Shown in pieces: positions 1-10,693 of a DNA stretch of 64,000 bases. The first letter of the stretch is position 1. Every line of letters begins with the position of its first letter. The notes under the pieces were generated by a model, which did not search any database, was not told the origin of the DNA, and saw only the letters and a program-made list of their open reading frames with translations. Origin of the DNA: Roseococcus sp. SYP-B2431 (GTDB lineage Bacteria; Pseudomonadota; Alphaproteobacteria; Acetobacterales; Acetobacteraceae). The stretch is taken from the NCBI RefSeq assembly GCF_004336745.1, contig NZ_SJXD01000001.1, positions 1-64,000 of the forward strand, read 5' to 3'. Position numbers and translations under genes: made by a program.

Positions 1-270
1 CAGCACCAACAATGCCCAAATCCACCCAAGCCAAACACACAGCCAACACCAACCCCAGTCGCCCAAGGCAGCGCCAACCACGCATCCATGCCCAAGAAAT
101 CCGGCCATCATCAATCACCAAACATGGTAATCAATCAAACGCGCACATCTTCTGCATCAACAGATTTAACTGTGAAACAACTTGGCCGGACTTTCGTCCG
201 GCCATCGGTACCACTTCGGTTTCCCTCGTGGCGGGCGGGCTTCCTAGCCAAGTTGCCTCAGCCGCGTCAA
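1..270 (-). promoter_or_regulatory. Possible strong promoter and leader pointing off the left edge (rRNA-leader-like)
   Basis: No gene is supported in the first 390 bases. Read on the minus strand there is a TTGACG hexamer (265-270) followed by a 17-base spacer and CTAGGA (242-247), then a GC-rich start region. Downstream lies a perfect 8-bp hairpin (arms GGCCGGAC and GTCCGGCC, 184-203), and then roughly 180 bases that are T/G-rich on the minus strand and clearly lower in GC than the rest of the window. A second imperfect dyad (280-317, arms TTCACCG and CGGTGAA) lies upstream of the hexamers. This layout resembles the promoter and untranslated leader of an alphaproteobacterial rRNA operon whose 16S gene would lie beyond the edge. 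The -10 match is weak and no boxA was found. Confidence 0.35.
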
Positions 271-390
271 CCGGTCCTTTTCACCGTCCGAAGCGCCTCA
301 GCGTCTCGTTCGGTGAAGCGGCTTTTATGGGGGAGAGCCCAGGCTGTAAACCCCATTTGAATGCTTCAAACGCATGACGGCCATGATGAC

Positions 391-2979
<2,589 letters not shown>

Positions 2980-3058
2980 GGGTTATCTCTGTCCCTTCTC
3001 GAGGCGACGATGTCCGGCGCGCCCCCGATCGGGCAGCGCGTCCTGCCTCTCATTGTGG

Positions 3059-3084
3059 TAACGGGGGACGCCGCGATTCAAGGG
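3059..3084 (-). promoter_or_regulatory. Candidate sigma-32 (RpoH) promoter of clpB
   Basis: Reading the minus strand towards clpB, CCCTTGAA (3077-3084) is followed after 10 bases by CCCCGTTA (3059-3066), resembling the -35 CTTGAA and -10 CCCCAT-T elements of heat-shock promoters. The spacing is a few bases shorter than usual. The position, about 80 bases upstream of the clpB start, and the identity of the gene support the call; no transcription data are available. Confidence 0.45.
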
Positions 3085-3112
3085 TCGCCCAGGGTAAGTG
3101 TCGGGAGAAGTC

Positions 3113-3874
3113 ATGCGCGTCGAACACATCTATCGCTATCCGGTGAAGGGCCTCTCGGCCGAGGCGCTGGAGGAGGTTTCCCTCGCCCCCGGCGAGTGCC
3201 TTCCGCACGACCGGCGCTTCGCCCTGGCCCAGGGGGATGCTCCCTTCGATCCGGCCGCGCCGGTCTGGATGCGCAAGACCCATTTCGCCTGCCTCGCGGC
3301 CAATGCGCGGCTGGTGAAGCTCCACACGGCCTATGACCCCAAGACCGGCCATCTGGTGATCCGCAAGCCCGACGGAGATTCCCTGGCCGCCGACATCCGG
3401 ACCCCCGAGGGGCGGGCCGAGGTCGAGGCCTATATGACCGATTTCATGGCGGAGGAGGCGCGCGGGCGCCTGCGCCTCGTGGACGCGCCCGGCTACAACT
3501 TCACGGATATCCCGCAGAAGTCGGTTTCCATCATCTCGCTGGCGAGCCTCGCCGCGCTGGAGCGGGCGGCGGGGATGCGGCTCCATCGGCTGCGCTTCCG
3601 CGCCAATATCTATGTGTCCGGCGGCGTGGAATGGGGCGATTTCGACCTGATGGGCCGGGAGATCCAGCTCGGTCAGGCGCGGCTGCGGGTCTGGAAGCGC
3701 ATCGTCCGCTGCCCCGCCACCGAGGTGAACCTGGACACGGCCGAGCGCGACGCCCGGCCGCCGCGGACCCTCTTCGAACATTTCGGCCATGCTGACCTCG
3801 GCGTGCAGGCCGAGGTGCTGGAGGGCGGGCGCGTGTCGGTGGGCGACGCGCTGGAACGGCTGGACCCGGCCTGA
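3113..3874 (+). CDS. MOSC domain-containing protein
   Basis: A 253-residue protein with an N-terminal MOSC beta-barrel (HIYRYPVKGLSAE...) followed by the MOSC domain with the typical KSVSIISLASLAALE segment and a CPATEVNL segment near residue 206, where MOSC proteins have their conserved cysteine. The family contains the sulphur-carrying tail of molybdenum-cofactor sulphurase and the mARC/YiiM N-hydroxylated-base reductases, so a molybdenum-cofactor-linked or sulphur-transfer role is likely; the substrate cannot be read from sequence. A GTG fifteen bases upstream is in frame, but the ATG at 3113 is preferred because GGGAG lies five bases before it. It is divergent from clpB and convergent with the repeat-protein gene that follows. 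Confidence 0.85.
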   Translation: MRVEHIYRYPVKGLSAEALEEVSLAPGECLPHDRRFALAQGDAPFDPAAPVWMRKTHFACLAANARLVKLHTAYDPKTGHLVIRKPDGDSLAADIRTPEGRAEVEAYMTDFMAEEARGRLRLVDAPGYNFTDIPQKSVSIISLASLAALERAAGMRLHRLRFRANIYVSGGVEWGDFDLMGREIQLGQARLRVWKRIVRCPATEVNLDTAERDARPPRTLFEHFGHADLGVQAEVLEGGRVSVGDALERLDPA

Positions 3875-3892
3875 GCAAGGCCGGGCCGCTGT

Positions 3893-4669
3893 TCAGATCT
3901 TCCGCTGCGGATTCGGGCCGCGGCCGCGCCCGGGGGGATCGGACGGGTCGTTGTCCGTGGGGCCGGAGGGTGCGGGAGCCGGGCGCGAGCCGCCACGCCC
4001 CTGACCGGGCGGATCGTTCGGATCCGAGTCGCTGATCCCGCTGCGTGGACGCGCCTTGCCGCCCGGCTGCGGGCCGCGGCCCCGGCCAGGCGGGTCGTTC
4101 GGATCGTTGTCGGTCGGGCCCTGGGGCCGCGAGCCGCCGCGTCCGCGGCCGGGCGGATCGTTCGGGTCGTTGTCGGTGACGCCGCCGCCCCCCCTGCCGC
4201 CGCGGCCCTGGCCAGGCGGATCGTTCGGATCGGAATCGCTGGTGCCGCCACCACCGCCGCCGCCCTGGCCGCCGCGGCCCTGGCCAGGAGGATCGTTCGG
4301 ATCGGAATCGCTGGTTCCGCCACCACCGCCCCCGCCCCGGCCGCTGCGGCCCTGACCGGGAGGATCGTTCGGATCGGAATCGCTGACACCCCCGCGACCG
4401 CTGCCGCTGCCACCGCGGCCCTGGCCCGGCGGATCGGTCGGGTCGGAATCGCTGATGCCGCCGCCGCCGCTGCCGCCACGGCCCTGGCCGGGCGGATCGC
4501 TGGGGTCGGAGTCGCTGCGGCCCGTGCCGGGCGGCGGCGTGGGCTGCGGAGCGGGCTGGGGCCGCGCCTTGGATCCCTGCGCGAAGGCATCGCCCGAGGC
4601 GGCGGCCCCACCCAAAGCTGCCAGTTTCAGGACCAGCAGCCGGCGGCGAAGCCTCGGATCGAACGTCAT
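3893..4669 (-). CDS. Secreted nine-repeat DSDP/DPPG protein of unknown function
   Basis: A 258-residue product not recognised as a named family. The N-terminus (RLRRRLLVLK, hydrophobic stretch, DAFA|QG) is a signal peptide with predicted cleavage near residue 30, so the protein should be exported. After a Pro-rich linker, the rest consists of nine copies of a 13-14 residue core of the form (S/T)D(S/N)DP(N/T/S)DPPG(Q/R)GRG, separated by Gly/Arg/Ser-rich spacers of variable length. The closely spaced Asp residues recall calcium-binding acidic loops, but no EF-hand or RTX nonapeptide is present. GAGGAGA precedes the ATG. About 100 bases separate it from the UPF0280 gene upstream, so it may be an independent unit. 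Likely disordered without ligand. Confidence 0.8.
   Translation of the reverse strand: MTFDPRLRRRLLVLKLAALGGAAASGDAFAQGSKARPQPAPQPTPPPGTGRSDSDPSDPPGQGRGGSGGGGISDSDPTDPPGQGRGGSGSGRGGVSDSDPNDPPGQGRSGRGGGGGGGTSDSDPNDPPGQGRGGQGGGGGGGTSDSDPNDPPGQGRGGRGGGGVTDNDPNDPPGRGRGGSRPQGPTDNDPNDPPGRGRGPQPGGKARPRSGISDSDPNDPPGQGRGGSRPAPAPSGPTDNDPSDPPGRGRGPNPQRKI
3905..4530. repeat. Coding tandem repeat array (nine imperfect units)
   Basis: DNA-level repeats underlie the DSDP/DPPG protein. A GATCSGAATCGCTG-like block and a GGCGGATCGTTCGGATC-like block recur every 60-80 bases. Spacers differ in length and in Gly/Arg codon number, so the units look to have expanded by duplication and slippage. The array is entirely within one reading frame and is not a CRISPR. 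Confidence 0.8.
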
Positions 4670-4768
4670 TTCTGTCTCCTCGCTCGTGTCAGGCTAGATC
4701 GTTTCGCCATGGATTGCACGTCCGCAGGACCGCCGACAGCATTGATTCGGGTGTAATTCTTGACCGTG

Positions 4769-5662
4769 TCAGGAATCTGGCGCCGATGCTTCCAGGCCGG
4801 CGAGCAGCACGCCGGCCGCGCCGACCACCCTGACGCGCCCCTGCAGCCGCAGGCAGGCCCCCAGGATGAGGCCTCGTCCCAGGAGCGCCTCCGCGCAGGC
4901 CGCGCCGCGATCCAGCGCTTCCGCCACCAATGCCGGCGGCAGCGCCCCGACGGCAACGGTGACCGGGATGTCCCCCAGGTCGCTGTCGGGATCGAGGCTC
5001 TCGGCGGAGCGCCGGAGGATCGAATCGTGCTCGGTGTCCACGGCATTGGCGATGATGCTGGCCGCCGCGTCCGCTTCGGGGGCGCGCTCGGCGAGGACGG
5101 TCACGGCATCCGCGATGCCGAGGGAAAAGCTGCGCCCCCGCCAGCCGGAGGTCGCGATGCCGCGCACCGCATCCGTCGCGCGGATCACGGCGAGGCCGCT
5201 CGGCGCCGCCGCCTCGGGCCCTTCCATCAGCCCGACCCGGAGCGAGCTGGCGGGCGCGAGGTGCAGCGCGATGTCCCCCCCATTGTTCACATGCGCCAGC
5301 GACAGCCCCGGCACGGCAGCGATGGCGAGCAGCACATGCTCCGCGACGGCGCCGGCCACGGCGACCATGGGCGTCACGAATTGCGCCCGGTGCGGCCAGG
5401 CAGCCTCCGCCATGCGCCGTCCTACGGGATGGCGGAGCTCCGGCAGGCGACCGAGCAAGGGCGCCCGCAGCAGCGGCAGCTCCAGCGCGAGGTCGGCCAG
5501 CACCCCATGCAGGGCGCGCCAGGCCGCCTCGCGCGCATCGATGACGGCCGCGCGGGCGCCCTCGAGGCCGATCACGAGGTCGATCGGCCCGTCCTGGAGA
5601 TGCAGCCTCCCGTCCGGCAGCAGGACGCGCCGGGGCAGCTCCCCGTGCTGGCCGGCGCTCAT
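4769..5662 (-). CDS. UPF0280 family protein
   Basis: A 297-residue protein recognisable as UPF0280, a family structurally related to the flavin transferase ApbE but without established activity. Family-like segments are AHVNNGGDIALHL (near residue 125), TSGWRGRSFSLGIADAVTVLA and AAASIIANAVD. It starts at the ATG at 5662, ten bases after the stop of the upstream Fe-S protein gene, and is the last gene of the four-gene leftward operon. UPF0280 genes often accompany 6-hydroxynicotinate-reductase-like genes. An ApbE-like role, flavin handling or attachment for a redox partner encoded upstream, is an inference from fold and context only. Confidence 0.82.
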   Translation of the reverse strand: MSAGQHGELPRRVLLPDGRLHLQDGPIDLVIGLEGARAAVIDAREAAWRALHGVLADLALELPLLRAPLLGRLPELRHPVGRRMAEAAWPHRAQFVTPMVAVAGAVAEHVLLAIAAVPGLSLAHVNNGGDIALHLAPASSLRVGLMEGPEAAAPSGLAVIRATDAVRGIATSGWRGRSFSLGIADAVTVLAERAPEADAAASIIANAVDTEHDSILRRSAESLDPDSDLGDIPVTVAVGALPPALVAEALDRGAACAEALLGRGLILGACLRLQGRVRVVGAAGVLLAGLEASAPDS

Positions 5663-5672
5663 CCCGGAGTGC

Positions 5673-7160
5673 TCATGGAGGGGCGCTCGGCCAGGGATTG
5701 CCGGCCGGCCAGGCCTCGCTCGTCGCGCCCTGGCCGTATTGGGCGAGCAGCGCCTCCAGGCCCAGCGCCCGCTCCACATGGCCGCCGAGCGCGGCATAGA
5801 GCTCCGCGCGCAGGGTGAATTCGAGGGGCGCGACCAGGGCCGGCGTCGGCACGTGGCCGAAGGCCTTGTCCGGGATGGCCAGGACATCCGCCATGATGGT
5901 GATGCCGCCGCCCGGATAGAGGTAGCAGGGCGCGCCTCCCATGGTCACGCGGACGTCGCCGCGCTGGACGCCGCGGGTCAGCAGGATCGGGTTCTCCGTC
6001 ACGCCGGCGCGCAGCGAGCCGCCGGCGCCGGCCATGAAGAGGATGGAGGTCAGCGCCGGCTCGCAATTCTCGCCGATGCGGGCGACGGTGCCGGCCACCG
6101 GCGCGGGCATGCGCGCGGGGACGGGCCGCAATGTCTCGTCCAGTTCCACGTAAAGGGAGTCCTCGCCGGTCGTGCTGGTGAGCAGCAGGCGCAGGCCCGG
6201 CCAGGCGAGCCGGGGGTCGATGCTCTCGATGAGCGTCAGCGGGTCCGAGATGTCCGTGCCGCCCCAGCCGGTGCCCGGATGCGCCACCTGGAAGTAGCGG
6301 CCGGGCGTGGAGCGCCGGCCGCGCACGCGGACGCCCGAGGGCCGCATGTCCAGGCATTTCCCCGCCTGGTGCTCAGTCAGGACGCCGGTGATGTGGTCGT
6401 CCACCACGATCACCTCGTCCACATGGCCCTGCCATTGCTGGGCGAAGATGCCGATGGCGGCCGAGCCGCAGCCGACGCGCATGCGGCTTTCGGGCACGCC
6501 GTTCACGATGGGCGCGGCGCCGGCCTGGAGGGTAAGCCGCGAGCCCCCCTCGATCTCGACCTCGATCGCCTCCTTGCGGCAGAGCGCCAGCATGGCCGCG
6601 CAGGTGACGTTGCCCTCGCGCTTGGAGCCGCCGGTGAGGTGCCGCACGCCGCCGAGGCTCAGCATCTGGGAGCCGTATTCCGCCGTGGTGACATGGCCGA
6701 TCTGCTCGCCCTCATGCATCACGCGGGCGGATTCGGGGCCGAGGTGGCGGTCGGTGTCGATCTTCGCCTTGAGGCCGCAATAGCTGAAGATGCCCTCGGT
6801 CACGACCGTCACCGTATCCACGCCCGCGTGCTTCGAGCTGACGATGAAGGGCGCGGGCTTGTAGTCGGGATAGGTGGTCCCGGCGCCGATGGCGGTGACA
6901 AAGATTGTTTCGGCCGCGGGCGCGATATTGCCGTCCCAGTCCTCCGAGGCATCGAGGAAGGGGATGACGGGCTCGCCGGCCTCCACCGTCCGGCGCAGCA
7001 GGACCAGCGGGTCCGTGCGGATGAGCGTGCCGTTGTCGTTGGCATAGCGATGGCAGGCGCCGGCGCGCCCGGGCCGGATGCGGCAGAGCACCGGGCAGGC
7101 GTCGCAACGGACGATCCCATCCGCCTCGGCAGCCCCGAAAATGGAGGTGCGGTCTACCAT
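5673..7160 (-). CDS. 6-hydroxynicotinate reductase-like Fe-S protein
   Basis: A 495-residue protein resembling those annotated as 6-hydroxynicotinate reductase, the enzyme that reduces 6-hydroxynicotinate to 1,4,5,6-tetrahydro-6-oxonicotinate in the anaerobic nicotinate pathway. Near the N-terminus, C19-x2-C22-x3-C26-x9-C36 (CDACPVLC then GAC) is a likely 4Fe-4S site. The remainder has family-type Gly-rich segments such as GGVRHLTGGSKREGN and YPGGGITIMADV. The ATG overlaps the last seven bases of the molybdenum-hydroxylase gene, indicating translational coupling, and UPF0280 follows after ten bases. The substrate is inferred from family membership only; many alphaproteobacterial members are unstudied. 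Confidence 0.75.
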   Translation of the reverse strand: MVDRTSIFGAAEADGIVRCDACPVLCRIRPGRAGACHRYANDNGTLIRTDPLVLLRRTVEAGEPVIPFLDASEDWDGNIAPAAETIFVTAIGAGTTYPDYKPAPFIVSSKHAGVDTVTVVTEGIFSYCGLKAKIDTDRHLGPESARVMHEGEQIGHVTTAEYGSQMLSLGGVRHLTGGSKREGNVTCAAMLALCRKEAIEVEIEGGSRLTLQAGAAPIVNGVPESRMRVGCGSAAIGIFAQQWQGHVDEVIVVDDHITGVLTEHQAGKCLDMRPSGVRVRGRRSTPGRYFQVAHPGTGWGGTDISDPLTLIESIDPRLAWPGLRLLLTSTTGEDSLYVELDETLRPVPARMPAPVAGTVARIGENCEPALTSILFMAGAGGSLRAGVTENPILLTRGVQRGDVRVTMGGAPCYLYPGGGITIMADVLAIPDKAFGHVPTPALVAPLEFTLRAELYAALGGHVERALGLEALLAQYGQGATSEAWPAGNPWPSAPP

Positions 7161-9805
7161 CTGCCGGTGGAGTGTAGCGCCTCGAGGACGCGATGCGGCA
7201 AGGCCGGGATTCGGTGGATCTCGGCCCCCGTCGCGTCGCGGATGGCGGAGAGAATGGCGGGCGCGGTCGCCACGAGCGCCGGCTCGCCCACGCCCTTGGC
7301 GCCGTAGGGGCCGAGCGGCTCGCGCTCCTCGATCAGGATGCAGTCGATGGGCGGCACGTCGCCGAAGCTCGGAATCAGGTAGTCGTGCAGGTTCTCGGTC
7401 CGCCCGGGGATGTACTCCTCCATGAGTGCCAGGCCGATGCCCTGGGCGATGCCGCCGTGGATCTGGCCCTCGACGAGCGTCGGATTGATGGCCCGCCCCA
7501 CGTCATGCGCGGCGACGAATCGTTCCAGCTTCACCGTGCCGAGCTTCACATCCACCGCCAGCGCGCAGAGCTGCGCGGCGAAGCCGTAGGTGGCATAGGG
7601 GATGCCCTGCCCCTCCGCGTCCAGCGGCACGGTGGGCGGATCGAAGCGGCCATAGCCTTCCAGCGCCTCGGACGGGCGGAAGGGTGCGCCGTCCAGGGTC
7701 AGCGCCCCGTCCCAACCGAGGCAGCCGTTGCTTCCGCGCAGGATCTTGTCCCGCAACGCGGCCGCGGCCTCCTGCGCGGCGCGGCCACTGACGAAGGTCT
7801 GCCGTGAGGCGCTCGTCTTGCCGGCGTCCAGCGTCGCCGCCGTGTCGCCGTTCACATGGCCCAAGGCGGCGACCGGCAGGCCCAGCGTCTCGGCCGCGAT
7901 CTGCATGAGCACGGTGCTGCTGCCCTGGCCGATGTCCACCGCGCCATTGAAGAAGGTGATGCGCCCGTCCGTGCCCAGCACGATCCGCATCTCGGAGGGA
8001 TTGGACATGCCGGTATTGCCGATGCCATACCACATGCCCGCCACGCCCACGCCGTGCCGCAGCACGCCGCCGGTCGCGTTGCGTGCGGCGGCCTGTTCGC
8101 GCCATTCGATCCAGGCGGGGCGCAGCGCCTCGAAGCAGAGGCGCTGACCGGCCGAATGCTCCAGGAGCTGGCCCGTCGCCGTGGTGTCGCCCGCCACGAG
8201 TGCGTTGCGGATGCGGAATTCCAGCCGGTCGAGCCCGGCGGCATCGGCCAGCCGGTCCCACAGCATCTCCTGCGCGACGGCCGCCTGCGGCACGCCAAAG
8301 CCGCGAAAGGCGCCGGAGGGCGGCTGATGCGTGTGCACCGCCCGCGCCCGGGCGCGGACATGCGGCACGCGGTACGGCCCCGTGGCATGCACCGGCACCC
8401 GGCCGGCGACGGTCGGGCCCCAGCTCGCATAGGCGCCCGTGTCGTAGATCCCCTCGAAATCCAGCGCGACCAGACGGCCCTCAGCGTCGCAGCCGGCGCG
8501 GGCGGCGATGCGCGCGGGGTGGCGCTTGGTGCTGGCGGCCATGCTCTCCGTGCGCGACCAGACGGCGCGGACAGGATGGTCCAGCACCCAGGCCGCGACG
8601 GCGAGCATAGGCTGGATGCCGGCATCCAGCTTGCCGCCGAAGCCGCCGCCGCAGGCCGAGGGGATGATGCGCACCTGGTCCATGGAGAGGCCCAGCACGC
8701 CGGCCACCTCCTCGCGGTCCATGCCCGGGGCCTGGGTGCTGGACCAGAGCTCGATACGGTCTCCGATCCGGCGCGCGAAGCCGGCCTCGGGCTCGATATA
8801 GGCGTGCTCGACGAAGCTCGTCTGCCACTCGCCCCCGGCGACATGCGCGCACCCCGCGAGGGCCGCCTCGGCATCGCCGCGCCGGACGAAGCCCGTGGTC
8901 AGCACGTTGTCCGGGAATTGCGCGTGCAGTGCCTCGGATCGCAGGGCGACGCCCGGATCGGTGACCGGCGTCAGCACCTCCCAGGCGAGGGGCAGGGCGT
9001 CGAAGCGCAGCGCCTCCACCGCCCTGCGCGTGCCGACCACGGCGCAGACCGGATCGCCGCGATGGAGCACGCGCTCCTCTGCGAAGACGGGCTGGTCCTT
9101 GATGTGCGGGTAGATGCCGTAGCCGTTGCGGCCCGGCACGTCCCCCGCCGTCAGAACCGCGCGGATGCCGGGATGGGCAGCAAGGAATCCCGCCATGTCG
9201 CCCAGCACGAAGCGCGCATGCGCGTGCGGGCTGCGGATCGCGCGCATCCACAGCGCATCGGCCGGCGCGAGGTCGGCGCCGAAGCGCTCCGTGCCGTCCA
9301 GCTTCGGCGCGCCGTCCACCCGGGGCAGCCGGTCGCCGACCGCGCCGGCCCCCACGGCCGCCTCGACGCCACGGATCGCGTCGATGATCCGCCGGTAGCC
9401 CGTGCATCGGCAGAGCACGCCTCCCAAAGCCTCCTCCACCTCCGCTTCGGAGGGCGAGGGGTTCCGGCGCAGCAGCTCCGTCCCGGCCATCAGCATCCCC
9501 GGCGTGCAGATACCGCATTGCGCCGCGCCATGCGCGTGGAAGCGGGCCATCAGCGCCTGGCCTTCCGCCGTCTGCGCAAGGCCCTCCACCGTCTCGATTC
9601 TGCTGCCCTCGCATTGCCCGAGCGGGACGAGGCAGGCGCAGGCATGCGCGCCGTCCACCAGCACCGTGCAGGCGCCGCAATCGCCCGCGTCGCAGCCGAG
9701 CTTCGTGCCGGTCAGGCCGAGCGTGTCGCGCAGCGCATCGGCCAGCCGGACCTGCCCCGGCAGGTCGAGCTGCCGCGCCGCGCCGTTCACCTGCAGCGGG
9801 ATCAT
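7154..9805 (-). CDS. Xanthine-dehydrogenase-family oxidoreductase, fused 2Fe-2S and molybdopterin subunits
   Basis: An 883-residue fusion. Residues 1-150 form the small iron-sulphur subunit: a plant-type 2Fe-2S site (C38, C43, C46, C58) and the second cluster (C97, C100, C132, C134; QCGIC and LCRC). Residues from about 160 onwards form the molybdopterin subunit, with GGGFGGKLDA, GAFRGFGVPQ and the C-terminal GAKGVGEPAL segment that carries the conserved active-site glutamate of the family. Such enzymes hydroxylate N-heterocycles or aldehydes using water. In most relatives the small and large subunits are separate genes. The ATG overlaps the stop of the FAD subunit by four bases. The context suggests a nicotinate-dehydrogenase-like first step on an N-heterocycle. 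Confidence 0.92.
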   Translation of the reverse strand: MIPLQVNGAARQLDLPGQVRLADALRDTLGLTGTKLGCDAGDCGACTVLVDGAHACACLVPLGQCEGSRIETVEGLAQTAEGQALMARFHAHGAAQCGICTPGMLMAGTELLRRNPSPSEAEVEEALGGVLCRCTGYRRIIDAIRGVEAAVGAGAVGDRLPRVDGAPKLDGTERFGADLAPADALWMRAIRSPHAHARFVLGDMAGFLAAHPGIRAVLTAGDVPGRNGYGIYPHIKDQPVFAEERVLHRGDPVCAVVGTRRAVEALRFDALPLAWEVLTPVTDPGVALRSEALHAQFPDNVLTTGFVRRGDAEAALAGCAHVAGGEWQTSFVEHAYIEPEAGFARRIGDRIELWSSTQAPGMDREEVAGVLGLSMDQVRIIPSACGGGFGGKLDAGIQPMLAVAAWVLDHPVRAVWSRTESMAASTKRHPARIAARAGCDAEGRLVALDFEGIYDTGAYASWGPTVAGRVPVHATGPYRVPHVRARARAVHTHQPPSGAFRGFGVPQAAVAQEMLWDRLADAAGLDRLEFRIRNALVAGDTTATGQLLEHSAGQRLCFEALRPAWIEWREQAAARNATGGVLRHGVGVAGMWYGIGNTGMSNPSEMRIVLGTDGRITFFNGAVDIGQGSSTVLMQIAAETLGLPVAALGHVNGDTAATLDAGKTSASRQTFVSGRAAQEAAAALRDKILRGSNGCLGWDGALTLDGAPFRPSEALEGYGRFDPPTVPLDAEGQGIPYATYGFAAQLCALAVDVKLGTVKLERFVAAHDVGRAINPTLVEGQIHGGIAQGIGLALMEEYIPGRTENLHDYLIPSFGDVPPIDCILIEEREPLGPYGAKGVGEPALVATAPAILSAIRDATGAEIHRIPALPHRVLEALHSTGRW

Positions 9806-10557
9806 GCGGCGAGCCGCTCCCGCGCCCGCGCCACAAGTTCCGCCGCGGCGAGGCGCCGGTAGTCCGCCGTGGCGCGCACGTCGTCAATCGGCGACAGCCC
9901 GCGCCCGTCCAGCAGCCGCGCCACCTCGGAGCAGGAGCCCACCGCCACCCGCCCGGCCGCATTCGCCGCGACCATCACGATGGAGATCACCAGATGCGCG
10001 CGCGATCCCAGCTTCAGGAAGACGGAGGGCGATTGCGCCATGGCCTCGTGCACGTGGATCGCGACCAGCAGCTCGTCCTTCGCGCGCGCCGTGCGGCGGT
10101 TGCCCAGCAGGAAGTCGCCCAGCGCGAGTCGCCGCGACCCGTTGAGGCTGGCCAGCTCCACCTCAGCGTCCAGCACGAGGAGCGGCGGCACGCCGTCGGC
10201 GGCGGGCGAGGCGTTGCAGAGATTGCCGCCCAGGGTCGCGCGCGCCTGCACCTGCCGCCCGCCCACCTGGCGCGCCGCCTCGCGCAGGGCATCGAAGCCC
10301 GGCGGCAAGGCCGTGTCGCGCAGCGCGGCCCAGCTGGTGGCCGCGCCGATACGCCAGCCGAAGCCTTCGCGCGAGATGCCGCGCATCGCCTCGATCGCCG
10401 TCACGTCCAGCAGATCGGAGTCGCGGGGCGCGCCCCAGGCCGCCGCATGGGCCCGCGCGGGAAAGATGTCGGTGCCCCCGGCGATCACCTGGCCATCCGA
10501 GCCTGCCAGCACTTCCAGCGCCGCGCGCAGCTCGCGCGGCCGAACATAAGCGCCCAA
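9802..10557 (-). CDS. FAD-binding subunit of the molybdenum hydroxylase (CoxM-like)
   Basis: About 251 residues of the FAD-binding domain of molybdopterin dehydrogenases: YVRPRELRAALEVLAG at the start, IAGGTDIFPA (FAD-binding loop), ATLGGNLCNASPAADGVPPLLVLDA in the middle and a CoxM C-terminal domain. It would pass electrons from the fused Fe-S/Mo subunit to an acceptor. No ATG fits the start: the nearest upstream ones would run into the divergent gene. The best start is TTG at 10557 with GGGGAG nine bases upstream, giving MGAYVRPREL, a normal family N-terminus. It is the first gene of the leftward operon; the 136-base gap to the divergent amidohydrolase must hold both promoters, but no clear motif is seen. 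Confidence 0.85.
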   Translation of the reverse strand: MGAYVRPRELRAALEVLAGSDGQVIAGGTDIFPARAHAAAWGAPRDSDLLDVTAIEAMRGISREGFGWRIGAATSWAALRDTALPPGFDALREAARQVGGRQVQARATLGGNLCNASPAADGVPPLLVLDAEVELASLNGSRRLALGDFLLGNRRTARAKDELLVAIHVHEAMAQSPSVFLKLGSRAHLVISIVMVAANAAGRVAVGSCSEVARLLDGRGLSPIDDVRATADYRRLAAAELVARARERLAA

Positions 10558-10693
10558 GCCGGAGGACTCCCCAAAACGGCGGGCATTTTGAAGCCCATCG
10601 GCGCGCCGCTCAATGGGAAACTGGGCCGCGCCATATTGCGCCGCGTCGCGCCTCTCTGTTCTGTTGAGGATCGGCACAAGGGGAGCGCATGCG

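Noticed and set aside
3098-3112. GTG start for the MOSC gene
   Set aside because: The ATG at 3113 has a better-placed ribosome-binding site and a family-like N-terminus.
3905-4530. Possible CRISPR-like regular direct repeats
   Set aside because: Repeat units are coding, in frame, of variable spacing and Gly/Arg-rich. There are no unique spacers and no cas genes nearby.
5673-7160. Firm naming of the gene as hnr with nicotinate as substrate
   Set aside because: Similarity to 6-hydroxynicotinate reductase is by family resemblance and gene context only; the substrate is unproven, so the symbol was left blank.
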